Below are positions 43,732-51,542 of a stretch of DNA of 64,000 nt, piece by piece; positions within the stretch are counted from its first letter, which is position 1; the number at the start of each line of letters is the position of its first letter. The notes beneath the pieces were generated by a model. It searched no databases and was not told the origin of the DNA. It worked only from the letters and a program-made list of their open reading frames with translations. The stretch spans positions 1 to 64,000 of the forward strand of contig JBPCPM010000021.1 of the NCBI GenBank assembly GCA_050999155.1, written 5' to 3'. The position numbers and the translations under genes were made by a program. The stretch is from JBPCPM01 sp050999155. Its GTDB lineage: Bacteria > Actinomycetota > Thermoleophilia > Solirubrobacterales > 70-9.

Positions 43732-43882
43732 CGGTCGCTGGTCCGGGCGGTACTACGCCGTCCGTCGAGCGTCCCTCAACGCCGCTTGCGGGCGGCCGAT
43801 CACCCGGGCTGACCGCGCATCCGGCGGGTTCTCCCGGTTCCGGCCAGGTGCTCGGAAACCCGCCACCGGCGGTCATCCCACC

Positions 43883-44134
43883 ATGCCCGAGCCTGCCTCC
43901 CTCCTGCCCCAGACGCTCCTCGACGAGATCGATCGTGCCGCTGCCATCTGGGAGCGCGCCGTCGCCGAGGGCACGCGTGTGAGCATCCGGACCACGGACG
44001 CCGAGCGGTGCGGCGAGGGGATCGAGATCCATGCCAGGGCCTCGCGGCCCGGCCGGATCGCCGCCACCCGCGATCGGCGTATGACCCCGTCGGAGCTGCT
44101 CGCCGCCGCGGCGGGCGACCACCCGCTGGGCTGA
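43883..44134 (+). CDS. small hypothetical protein
   Basis: The 83-residue ORF follows the sigma gene by 151 nt. The product is helical and charged (LLPQTLLDEIDRAAAIWERAVAEG) with a basic middle and ends in TPSELLAAAAGD. No family was recognised and no clear ribosome site is visible, so it could be a spurious ORF. It converges on the HIBADH-like gene with an 11-nt gap, a normal gene-like spacing. Confidence 0.45.
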   Translation: MPEPASLLPQTLLDEIDRAAAIWERAVAEGTRVSIRTTDAERCGEGIEIHARASRPGRIAATRDRRMTPSELLAAAAGDHPLG

Positions 44135-44144
44135 CGGCGACCCT

Positions 44145-45050
44145 CTAGCCGGAGTGGGGCTCGGCTTCGGGCCGCCGCTCGGCCGCAGACCGGACGACCG
44201 CGGCCATGTCCTGCTCGCCGTGGCCGGCGTCAACGCCGCGTTCCAGTGCCTCGGCGACGGCGCGGGTAACGTGCTGGACGAGCCCCTCCCGGTTGGCCGC
44301 CTCCAGGGCAAGGCGCGCATCCTTGGCCGCGTGCTGGAGGGGAAACGCCAGATCGAAGTCACGGGCAGCCATCGCCGCACCCTTGGTCTGTGCGTAGCCG
44401 GCGTCGAGCGGGCCTCCCTCGATCAGCGACAGGAAGTCGCGTGGGTCGAGGTCGAGGCCTTCGGCCAGCGCGACCGTTTCCGAGAGCACGGCGACGAGCC
44501 CGACGACCCACGTGTTGACGACAAGCTTCAGCGCGCTGCCCTGCCCGGCCTCCCCGAGCCACAGCGTCTTGCGGCCGACCGCCTCGAAGACCGGATCGCA
44601 CTGCTTTCGAACCTCGTCCGGACCGGAGCCGAGCACCACGAGCTCGCCGTCGGTCGCCGGGCCGCGGGTTCCGAGGACCGGGGCGTCGATGAACGCCACC
44701 GACCCGGAACGGGCGAGGGCCGCCAGCCGCTCGGTGCCGCTGAGCCCGACCGTGCCCATCTGGATCCAGGGGGTCCCCTCGGACATGGCCGGCACGAACG
44801 CCTGCTCGTGGGAGTCAGCCACAGCCTCCGTGGCCTGGGCGTTGGCGAGCATGGTCACCACCAGGTCGGCGCCCCGAGCCGCATCGGCCGGGCTGTCGGC
44901 GACCTCCACGCGGTCGCCGGCCAGGGCCTGGGCCTTGTCGGTGGTGCGGTTCCACACCCGTACCGAGTGGCCGGCGGCGGCGATGCTGCGTGCCATGGGC
45001 CCCCCCATGATCCCGGTGCCCAGCACCGCCACCGTCAGGCCGTTGGTCAT
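44145..45050 (-). CDS. NAD(P)-dependent beta-hydroxyacid dehydrogenase (HIBADH/GLYR-like)
   Basis: The 301-residue protein has the cofactor motif VAVLGTGIMGGPMARSIA, WNRTTDKAQAL, FIDAPVLGTRGPA, and the catalytic-lysine helix GSALKLVVNTWVVG. This matches 3-hydroxyisobutyrate dehydrogenase/glyoxylate-succinic semialdehyde reductase relatives. The Arg in RTTDK favours NADP(H). The exact substrate is open. The start follows TAACCT by 6 nt; this hexamer shares its first three bases with the stop codon of the R2lox gene. Confidence 0.87.
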   Translation of the reverse strand: MTNGLTVAVLGTGIMGGPMARSIAAAGHSVRVWNRTTDKAQALAGDRVEVADSPADAARGADLVVTMLANAQATEAVADSHEQAFVPAMSEGTPWIQMGTVGLSGTERLAALARSGSVAFIDAPVLGTRGPATDGELVVLGSGPDEVRKQCDPVFEAVGRKTLWLGEAGQGSALKLVVNTWVVGLVAVLSETVALAEGLDLDPRDFLSLIEGGPLDAGYAQTKGAAMAARDFDLAFPLQHAAKDARLALEAANREGLVQHVTRAVAEALERGVDAGHGEQDMAAVVRSAAERRPEAEPHSG

Positions 45051-45056
45051 GCCAAG

Positions 45057-45062
45057 AGGTTA
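45057..45062 (-). promoter_or_regulatory. -10 hexamer TAACCT overlapping the R2lox stop
   Basis: On the minus strand TAACCT runs from 45062 to 45057. TAA is the R2lox stop codon, and the hexamer ends 6 nt before ATG 45050. Confidence 0.5.
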
Positions 45063-45977
45063 GGCGACCGCCGGCTCCGCGTCTCCCAGGCCGACCCCGA
45101 TCACCTTCAGCCGCCGGTTGAGGGCGTTGAAGGCGAACTCGTTGACCTCGGCGCTGGTGTACCCGAGCAACTCGAAGTCGTCGCCGACCTGCTTGCCCCT
45201 CGGTACCAGGACACCGGCCGCCACGGGCAGCAGCTCATGCAGGCGCTCCTGGAAGGCCGGCTTGAGGTCCGGCCGCTCGGCCAGCGTCTTCTTGAGGTAC
45301 CAGGTGCCGTAGGCGACGTGGCGGTGCTCGTCGCGGCTGACGTTCGCGAATCCCTCGACGAAGCCCGGCAGGATGCCGTCGCGCTCGAAGGCGCTGGTGA
45401 TGAAGTTCTGGCCGGTCAGGGCCAGGGTTCCCTCGATGATCATGTGGTAGGTCGTGACGAAGCGCACCTTGGCCTCGGTGTCCGAGGGGTCGGCGATGAG
45501 CGCCTCACCGGCCTGCACGAGCTCGGTGTCGAACAGCTTCACGAATGCGTCGTTGAGGTGCTCACGCACGCGGCCCAGCCGTTCATCCCAGGCGTCGTCA
45601 GCCACGCCGAGCACTTCCTTGTAGAAGCGATCGAAGAACTGCATGTGGCGGGCCTCGTCGACCTGCTGGGTGGTGAGAAAGCTCTCCTCGGCCTCGTCCT
45701 CGTAGGCCATGACCAGCCCGGAGAACTGCGTGGTCACGCGCTCCTCGCCGATGAAGAACGACGACAGCATCCAGGCCAGGTAGTCGCGGTCGTCCTCGGA
45801 AAGGCCACGCCAGTCTTCGACGTCCTGGGAGAAGTCGAGGTCCTGGGTCCGCCAGTGCTGGCGCTCCCACAGTTCGTACAGCTGCTGGGGCTTGAGCAGC
45901 TGGACGTTGGCGATCTTCGAGTCGTCGCTGATCGTGGCGACGTCGCCCTGGCTGGTCATGTCGAGCAGTGTGGACAT
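45060..45977 (-). CDS. R2-like ligand-binding oxidase (R2lox)
   Basis: The 305-residue protein is a ferritin-like di-metal oxidase of the ribonucleotide-reductase R2 superfamily. Metal ligands are readable as E78, E108 and H111 (DEARHMQFF), E182, and E217 and H220 (RDEHRHVAYG). V81 in EERV and Y177, five residues before E182, match the valine and tyrosine that form the ether cross-link in mycobacterial R2lox (Rv0233). That supports R2lox over a true R2 subunit, and no nrdE/nrdA gene is nearby. The enzyme carries a Mn/Fe centre and a bound fatty acid in characterised members, with unknown physiological oxidation. It is divergent from a TetR gene across a palindromic operator. Confidence 0.86.
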   Translation of the reverse strand: MSTLLDMTSQGDVATISDDSKIANVQLLKPQQLYELWERQHWRTQDLDFSQDVEDWRGLSEDDRDYLAWMLSSFFIGEERVTTQFSGLVMAYEDEAEESFLTTQQVDEARHMQFFDRFYKEVLGVADDAWDERLGRVREHLNDAFVKLFDTELVQAGEALIADPSDTEAKVRFVTTYHMIIEGTLALTGQNFITSAFERDGILPGFVEGFANVSRDEHRHVAYGTWYLKKTLAERPDLKPAFQERLHELLPVAAGVLVPRGKQVGDDFELLGYTSAEVNEFAFNALNRRLKVIGVGLGDAEPAVA

Positions 45978-46041
45978 CGGTCCCCTTGGCGTCGGTGGTC
46001 GGGTGGGTGCGGGGTCTGGGCTCCCCGCGCGCCCCCGATCC

Positions 46042-46066
46042 TGACAGAGTGTCTGACACGGTGTCA
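46042..46066. promoter_or_regulatory. TetR-type operator between R2lox and tetR
   Basis: A 25-bp near-palindrome is centred on T46054: inner half-sites GTGTC and GACAC (46049-46059), outer half-sites TGACA (46042-46046) and TGTCA (46062-46066). It covers the -35 area of the tetR promoter and lies about 65 nt upstream of the R2lox start, so the TetR protein probably represses both directions. Confidence 0.65.
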
Positions 46067-46071
46067 AGCGG

Positions 46072-46077
46072 TAGGGT
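46072..46077 (+). promoter_or_regulatory. -10 hexamer TAGGGT, leaderless promoter
   Basis: TAGGGT ends 6 nt before GTG 46084 of the tetR gene. Confidence 0.6.
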
Positions 46078-46083
46078 TGGCCG

Positions 46084-46695
46084 GTGCCCGAGACCCCGAT
46101 CGCCGATACCGACCGCCGCGCCGCCACCGAACAACGGATCGTCGATGCCGCCGACGCCCTGCTGCAGGAAGGTCACGGGTTCGCGTCGCTGAAGATCGAA
46201 GAGATCGCCGCCCGCGCCGGCATCGGGCGGACCGCCTTCTACTTCTACTTCCGCGACAAGCGCGAGCTGCTGCTGCGCCTCGCCGACAGCGCCGGCGCCG
46301 AGCTCTACGAGCTGGCCGAGCAGTGGTGGGGCGAGGAGGGCGACGGCGCCGCCCAGCTGCGTGCCCAGGCCGGGCTGGTCGTCCGGTCGTTTCTCGACCA
46401 CGGTGTCCTGTTGCGAGCCGTGGTCGACACGACGGCGACCGACGAGGTCGTCCGGGAGTGGTGGCGGGCGCTGGCTGACCGGTTCATCGAGGCTACCGCG
46501 CAACGGATCCGCCGAGAGCAGGCCGCCGGAGCGCCGTCGGCGCCCGCGGAGGAAACGGCGGCGGCGCTGGTGTGGATGACCGAGCGCACGTGCCATCAGC
46601 ACCTGCTGCGCGACCCCGGTCTTGCCGGCAACGAGAAGCTCGCCGAGGCGCTCGCCCAGATCTGGACGCGGGCGATCTACGGCGTCGACGCCTGA
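46084..46695 (+). CDS. TetR family transcriptional regulator
   Basis: The 203-residue protein has a typical N-terminal TetR helix-turn-helix (ATEQRIVDAADALLQEG, IEEIAARAGIGRTAFYFYFRDKRELL) and a helical ligand-binding C-terminal domain with several Trp residues. It is transcribed divergently from R2lox, and the spacer holds a 25-bp palindrome, so it most likely autoregulates and controls R2lox. The inducer may be a fatty acid or acyl-CoA, by analogy with the ligand in R2lox (inference). Confidence 0.92.
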   Translation: MPETPIADTDRRAATEQRIVDAADALLQEGHGFASLKIEEIAARAGIGRTAFYFYFRDKRELLLRLADSAGAELYELAEQWWGEEGDGAAQLRAQAGLVVRSFLDHGVLLRAVVDTTATDEVVREWWRALADRFIEATAQRIRREQAAGAPSAPAEETAAALVWMTERTCHQHLLRDPGLAGNEKLAEALAQIWTRAIYGVDA

Positions 46696-46698
46696 ACG

Positions 46699-47667
46699 TC
46701 AGTCCTCGGGCGTCGGACCCCACGTCTGGTCACCACGGGCCGAGATGTCGTCGATCTCGCCCAGCTGCGTCTCGGAGAGGCTGATTCCTGACGCTCCGGC
46801 GGTCCCCTCGATGTGCTCGGCCGTGCGGGCGCCGACGATCGCCACGTCGACCTCCTTGCGGGCCAGGGTCCAGGCCACGGCCAGCTCGACGAGCGACATG
46901 TCGTGGTCGGCGGTCCAGCCCCGCAGGTTCTCCACGACCTCGACATTGCGGCGCAGCGTCGTGCCGGTGAACATCGGGTGGCCCTGGCGCCAGTCGCCCT
47001 CGGCGAAGCTCGACATCGGTCCGAGCTTGCCCGCGAGCAGGCCGTGGGCCAGCGGGCCGTAGACCATCACCCCGACCTTGTTCGACGCACACCACGGGAG
47101 GATGTCGTCCTCGATGTGGCGGCGGAACAGGTGGTAGGGAGGCTGCAGGGTCTCAACCTTCGCCGTCTCCGAGAACGCCGCCATCTCGGTGTCGTCGAAG
47201 TTCGAGACCCCGATGTGTCGGATCTTGCCCTCGTCGCGCAGCTCGTCGAGCGCGCCGGCGGTCTCTTCGAACGGGACGTCGGGATCGGGCCAGTGGACCT
47301 GGTAGAGGTCGATGGCCTCGAGGCCGAGGTGCTCCAGGCTCTCCTCGACGCCCTGGCGGATCCATTCGGGCGAGCTGTCGCGGCGCACCCCGCCGTCGTC
47401 GGTCGGCCGCAGCCCGCCCTTGGTCGCGATGGTCAGCTCGTCGTCGCCGATCCCGTCGCCCAGCGCGTCGGCCAGGAGCTTCTCGGAGGCGCCGAATCCG
47501 TAGGCCTGGGCGGTGTCGAAGAAGGTGACGCCGAGCTCCCGCGCCCGGCGGATGGCCTCGATCGCGTCGTCGCGCTCGACCGGGCCCCACTCGTCGCTCA
47601 GCTGCCAGCAGCCGAAGCAGATCTCCGAGACGTCGAGGCCGGTACGGCCGAGTGTGGTGTGCTCCAT
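46699..47667 (-). CDS. aldo/keto reductase
   Basis: The 322-residue TIM-barrel reductase has LGRTGLDVSEICFGCW, FFDTAQAYGFGASEKLLADAL (catalytic Asp and Tyr), ATKGGLRP (Lys), and YQVHWPDPDVPFEE with the catalytic His. The set is the AKR tetrad D-Y-K-H. It uses NADPH to reduce aldehydes or ketones. Its substrate is unknown. GGAGGA lies 7 nt upstream of ATG 47667. It converges on tetR with a 3-nt gap. Confidence 0.92.
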   Translation of the reverse strand: MEHTTLGRTGLDVSEICFGCWQLSDEWGPVERDDAIEAIRRARELGVTFFDTAQAYGFGASEKLLADALGDGIGDDELTIATKGGLRPTDDGGVRRDSSPEWIRQGVEESLEHLGLEAIDLYQVHWPDPDVPFEETAGALDELRDEGKIRHIGVSNFDDTEMAAFSETAKVETLQPPYHLFRRHIEDDILPWCASNKVGVMVYGPLAHGLLAGKLGPMSSFAEGDWRQGHPMFTGTTLRRNVEVVENLRGWTADHDMSLVELAVAWTLARKEVDVAIVGARTAEHIEGTAGASGISLSETQLGEIDDISARGDQTWGPTPED

Positions 47668-47823
47668 CGGTGGGGTCCTCCCGGGACGAGGTCGCGTGGC
47701 GAGCCGGGCGCGGTGGACGCCGGCGCAGGCGGCGGCACGCTCGTCGTCCGGGTATCCCCAGCCACCGGGCGCCCTAACCGGCGCAGCTCACGCAGCCGCA
47801 CCTGCGCCCACAGCAGCGCGACC

Positions 47824-48231
47824 TCACACATCGGCCGCTCGCCTCCTCCTGAGCCCCCGCCGGCGGCCACTTTCAGGAGCCGACGGGCCGTGGGGTGCAC
47901 GGTCAGGAGCCGAGCGGTCCGGTGCGGCGACCGTCCCGCACCACCCGGCGAACACGACGAGGGCGATGAGCGTCCCGGCCCAGTGAACTCCGGCCACGAC
48001 GGCAACGATCGCCGGGATGCCGGCCAGCGCTGCGCCCACGAGGGTCCGGAGGACCGGGAGCGAGAGCACCACCGCCGTGACCAGCGCGCACAATGCCCAA
48101 CTCAGCGGGCCCGCGACCGCGCCCCAGCGCTCGAAGAAGCTGGTCGGCAGGGCCGCGCCCAGCACCAGGGCGGTGACGAGGACGGCTGCGCCCTGGACGG
48201 CCAGGGCCCGGATCGCGACGGCGCCAGACAC
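47824..48231 (-). CDS. small hydrophobic membrane protein
   Basis: The 135-residue product has four predicted hydrophobic helices (AVLVTALVLGAALP, LSWALCALVTAVVLSLPV, AALAGIPAIVAVVAGVHW, TLIALVVFAGWCGTV) and an Arg-rich tail. No family was recognised. The GTG at 48231 follows CACACT by 6 nt; the longer opening to 48255 reaches close to the next gene and is less likely. It could be a small transport-related or hypothetical protein downstream of the quinone oxidoreductase gene. Confidence 0.6.
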   Translation of the reverse strand: MSGAVAIRALAVQGAAVLVTALVLGAALPTSFFERWGAVAGPLSWALCALVTAVVLSLPVLRTLVGAALAGIPAIVAVVAGVHWAGTLIALVVFAGWCGTVAAPDRSAPDRAPHGPSAPESGRRRGLRRRRAADV

Positions 48232-48261
48232 CCCACCAGTGTGGCGTACCGCCACCGCCGC

Positions 48262-49212
48262 TCAGGAACCGACGGTCAGCACCTGCTTACCGCGGACGTG
48301 GCCGTCCTCCTGGCGCCGGTGGGCGTCGGCCGCCTGATCCACGGGGCTGCGCTCGGCGATGTCGGGGCGGATGCTTCCGGCGTCGATCATGGTGGCCAGC
48401 CCGGCCAGCTGCTCCCCGTCGGGCCGGACGAACACGTAGTGCCCGAGGACGCCGTGCTGTTCGCAGGCGTCGGGATCCGGGGGGTTGGCGAGCGACACCA
48501 GGTGCCCGCCGCGTCGCAGCACCGACAGGCTCTGCTGCTGGGCCTCGCCTCCGAAGAGGTCGAAGACCGCGTCGACTCCGTCCGGGCGCAGCTCCCGGAC
48601 GGCCGCGACGACGTCGGTCTCGCGGTAGTCGACGACCTCCGAGGCGCCCAGAGCCCGGACCGCGTCGTGGTTTCTCGCGCTCGCGGTGCCGATCACCTCC
48701 AACCCCCGGTCGACCGCGATCTGGACGGCGAGGTGCCCGACACCGCCGGCGGCGCCGTGCACGAGCACGGTCGATCCGCGCTCGATGTCCATCTTCTCGA
48801 TCGCCTGCCAGGCCGTGAGCCCGGCCAGCGGGAGGCCGGCCGCGTCCTGGACCTCGATGGACGCCGGGGCGGGGGCGACCATCTGCTCGGTCACCGTCAC
48901 CAGCTCCGCGTAGGTCCCCTCCGAGAGCACGTGCTTGCGCGCATAGGCCATGACCGCGTCGCCCTTGCCGACCGTGGTCACGGCCGGACCGACCTCCTGC
49001 ACGGTGCCGGCCACGTCCCAGCCGAGGATCAGGGGGAAGCGGTAGGGGAAGGCCTCGGCCAGCTTGCCCTCGCGCACCTTGAAGTCGACGGGGTTGACGC
49101 CGGCGGCCGCGACGGCGATCAGCACCCCGTCCGGCCCCAGCTTCGGGTCGGGAAGGTCGAGTTCGGTGATCGTGTCGGCGTCGCCGAATTCCTCGATGGC
49201 CATCGCGCGCAT
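48262..49212 (-). CDS. zinc-independent NADP-dependent quinone oxidoreductase (MDR family)
   Basis: The 316-residue medium-chain reductase lacks the zinc-binding cysteines. It has AAAGVNPVDFKVREG, LGWDVAGTVQEVG, the cofactor motif VLVHGAAGGVGHLAVQIA and GGHLVSLANPP. These match the zeta-crystallin/QOR-like group that reduces quinones or enones with NADPH. GGAGGA precedes the ATG at 49212. It is co-directional with LhgO upstream, but a 63-bp gap and a good ribosome site leave operon membership open. Confidence 0.9.
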   Translation of the reverse strand: MRAMAIEEFGDADTITELDLPDPKLGPDGVLIAVAAAGVNPVDFKVREGKLAEAFPYRFPLILGWDVAGTVQEVGPAVTTVGKGDAVMAYARKHVLSEGTYAELVTVTEQMVAPAPASIEVQDAAGLPLAGLTAWQAIEKMDIERGSTVLVHGAAGGVGHLAVQIAVDRGLEVIGTASARNHDAVRALGASEVVDYRETDVVAAVRELRPDGVDAVFDLFGGEAQQQSLSVLRRGGHLVSLANPPDPDACEQHGVLGHYVFVRPDGEQLAGLATMIDAGSIRPDIAERSPVDQAADAHRRQEDGHVRGKQVLTVGS

Positions 49213-49275
49213 GGGCGGTTCCTCCGTGGGTGGTGTGGGGGGAGGCCTACCCGCCGGGCGCCCGATCCAAGCCGC

Positions 49276-50505
49276 TCAGGCGCCGACGCCCAGCTCGGAC
49301 TCCGCGCGGTCGGCGATCAACTCGGCGATCTCCAGGGACGAGGTCGCGGCGGGGGAAGGGGCGTTGCGCACGTGCAGCACCCGTTCGGTGGGGGAGACGA
49401 CGAAGTCGTCGACCAGGCCCCCGTCGCGCGCCAGGGCCTGTCCCCGAACGCCGCCCCAGCCGGGCAGCACGTCATCTGCCTGCAGCTCGGGGACGAAGCG
49501 CTGGAGCTCGCGTATGAACACGCGGCGGCTCGCGGCCTGGCGGATCTCCCGCGCCCCGGTGCGCCACCAGCGCCGGGCCAGCTTCCAGCTCCCAGGCCAG
49601 GTGACGATGTCGGCGAGGTCGCGGGCCCGGACACGGGCCGGGTTGTAGGCGTCACGCGCGGCGACCATGAGCGCCGAGGGACCGAGGATGACCTCGCCGT
49701 GGACAGTGGGGGTGAGGTGCATCCCGAGAAAGGGCAGCTCGGGGTCGGGGACCGGGTAGACGTTGCCGCGAACCACGTTCCGGCGTTCGGGCGCCAATCG
49801 CAGGTACCCGCCGCGAAACGGCACCATCCGCGGTTCGGCCGGCGCCCCGGCGAGCCCGGCGAGGCGGTCCGACCACGCGCCCGCGCAGAAGATCGCGTGC
49901 CGGGCCCGCAGCTCGCCGCGGGCGTGGGTGATGGCGACCCGGCCGGCCCCGACGTCGACGCCGTGCACCTCGCACCCGAGGTCGACCCGCCCCCCGGCAT
50001 CGGCGAGGTCGTCGGCGTAGGTCTGGGCGACGGCGGCGAAGTCGGCGATAGCGGTGGCGGGGGAGTGCAGCGCGGCGATGCCGTTGACGTGCGGCTCGAT
50101 CTCGGCGAGCTCGTCTGCGTCGATACGCCGCAGGCCCGGGACCCCGTTGGCGGCGCCGCGGCGCTCGAGCTCTTCGAGGCGCGGCAGCTCGTCGGCGCGG
50201 GTCGCCACGATCACCTTGCCGACCTTCTGGATGGGCAGGCCCCGGGTCTCGCAGAACGCGGTCATGGAGCGCAGCCCCGCCGAGCACAGCGTCGCCTTCA
50301 GCGACCCGGATTTGTAGTAGATCCCCGCGTGGATGACCCCGCTGTTGTGGGAGGTCTGGTGGGCGGCTATCCGGTCCTCGCGCTCGAGCACCCGGATCGA
50401 CAACCGTGGGTGGCGCCGGCTGATCGCCCGCGCCGTGGCCAGCCCGACAATGCCGGCGCCGACGACGACAAGGTCGGCCTCTCCCTCGGGGTCTGCGTGG
50501 CTCAC
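49276..50505 (-). CDS. lhgO: L-2-hydroxyglutarate oxidase
   Basis: The 409-residue flavoprotein begins with the FAD motif VVVGAGIVGLATARAISRR, then HQTSHNSGVIHAGIYYKSGSLKA, a signature of the LhgO/L2HGDH family, and VPFRGGYLRL. GPSALMVAARDAY and the C-terminal RNAPSPAATSSLEIAE follow. It oxidises L-2-hydroxyglutarate to 2-oxoglutarate, passing electrons to the membrane quinone pool in characterised relatives. The product links to the glutamate dehydrogenase at 1.8-3.1 kb only metabolically. GTG 50505 is preferred over GTG 50514 because a GAGGGT hexamer ends 7 nt upstream. Confidence 0.9.
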   Translation of the reverse strand: MSHADPEGEADLVVVGAGIVGLATARAISRRHPRLSIRVLEREDRIAAHQTSHNSGVIHAGIYYKSGSLKATLCSAGLRSMTAFCETRGLPIQKVGKVIVATRADELPRLEELERRGAANGVPGLRRIDADELAEIEPHVNGIAALHSPATAIADFAAVAQTYADDLADAGGRVDLGCEVHGVDVGAGRVAITHARGELRARHAIFCAGAWSDRLAGLAGAPAEPRMVPFRGGYLRLAPERRNVVRGNVYPVPDPELPFLGMHLTPTVHGEVILGPSALMVAARDAYNPARVRARDLADIVTWPGSWKLARRWWRTGAREIRQAASRRVFIRELQRFVPELQADDVLPGWGGVRGQALARDGGLVDDFVVSPTERVLHVRNAPSPAATSSLEIAELIADRAESELGVGA

Positions 50506-50588
50506 GCTGTGCACCCTCGGGTCACCGCCGCATTGTGGACGGCGGTCAGGCGGCGCCGAGGCGCAGCGGCTCGGCCACACGGCCCGGG

Positions 50589-50594
50589 TACGCT
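50589..50594 (+). promoter_or_regulatory. -10 hexamer TACGCT, leaderless promoter
   Basis: TACGCT ends 6 nt before GTG 50601 of the DNA ligase gene. Confidence 0.5.
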
Positions 50595-50600
50595 GCGCCC

Positions 50601-51542
50601 GTGCCCTTGCCCCTGAGTCCCGGCCTCGCCCCGCAGCTCGCCCGTTCGCGGGCCAAGCTTCCCGACGGGGACGGATGGGCGTACGAACCCAAGTGGGACG
50701 GCTTCCGGGCCCTGGCCTTCGTCGACGGGGGAGATCTCCACATCCAGTCACGCAACGGCCGACCGCTCGGGCGCTACTTCCCCGAGCTGGAGTTCGCCGC
50801 CGGCCGGTACGTGCTCGACGGCGAGATCGTGGTCCTCGACGCAGACGGGCGCGAGGACTTCGACGCGATCGGCAACCGGATCCATCCCGCCGAGTCGCGG
50901 ATCAACCGCCTGGCCGTCGATACACCCGCCGTCTTCCGCGCGTTCGATCTGCTCGCCCTCGACGACGCGTCGCTGCTGGACAGCCCCTTCTCCGAGCGCC
51001 GTGCGGCACTCGAGCAGCTCGCCCTCGGCGCCACCGAGCTCACGCCCATCGCCTACGACGAGCAATCCGCCCAGCCCTGGCTGCGCGACGGGGAAGGGGT
51101 GATCGCCAAGGAGCTTGACGCCCCCTATCTCCCCGGGGAACGCAAGGGCATGGTCAAGATCAAGCGGGTCCGCACGGCCGACTGCGTCGTGGCGGGCTGG
51201 CGACCGGGCAAGGAGCCCGGAACGGTCGGCTCGCTGATGCTGGCCCTCTACGACGGCGACGAGTTGCGGGTGGTCGGCCACACCTCGGGGCTCACCGCGA
51301 AGGCCAAACACGAGCTCGTCGAGACCCTCGCCCCCTACGAGTCGGGCGAGCGCGGCAGCGCCGACCCCAGCCGCTGGGACGCCGACCGCGAGCTCGAATG
51401 GGTGGCCCTGCGCCCCGAGCTGGTCGTCGAGGTGCGCTACGACCACGTCTCCAACGGCCGCATCCGCCACGGCGCCAAGATCGTCCGCTGGCGCACCGAC
51501 AAGGACGCCGCGGACTGCCGGATCGAGGACCTCGACCCCTAG
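50601..51542 (+). CDS. ATP-dependent DNA ligase (LigD/LigC-type ligase domain)
   Basis: The 313-residue protein is a minimal two-domain ATP ligase. The adenylated lysine is K31 in YEPKWDGFRAL; RNGRPLGRYFPEL, the DGEIVVLD motif, FDLLALD, and EGVIAKELDAPY with KIKRVRTADCVVAGW follow. An OB-fold domain completes it. It matches the ligase part of LigD or stand-alone LigC used in non-homologous end joining and repair. The polymerase part lies in the convergent next gene, and no Ku gene is in the window. The GTG start is leaderless and is 96 bp from the divergent lhgO start. Confidence 0.9.
   Translation: MPLPLSPGLAPQLARSRAKLPDGDGWAYEPKWDGFRALAFVDGGDLHIQSRNGRPLGRYFPELEFAAGRYVLDGEIVVLDADGREDFDAIGNRIHPAESRINRLAVDTPAVFRAFDLLALDDASLLDSPFSERRAALEQLALGATELTPIAYDEQSAQPWLRDGEGVIAKELDAPYLPGERKGMVKIKRVRTADCVVAGWRPGKEPGTVGSLMLALYDGDELRVVGHTSGLTAKAKHELVETLAPYESGERGSADPSRWDADRELEWVALRPELVVEVRYDHVSNGRIRHGAKIVRWRTDKDAADCRIEDLDP

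Noticed and set aside
45060..45977. Ribonucleotide reductase beta subunit (NrdB/NrdF)
   Set aside because: The Val and Tyr positions of the R2lox cross-link are present and no alpha subunit gene is nearby, so R2lox fits better.
46813..50616. 1267-codon plus-strand open frame
   Set aside because: It lies antisense to four well-supported genes (aldo/keto reductase, membrane protein, quinone reductase, LhgO). Its product is low-complexity Gly/Arg/Asp/His-rich, typical of shadow frames in high-GC DNA.
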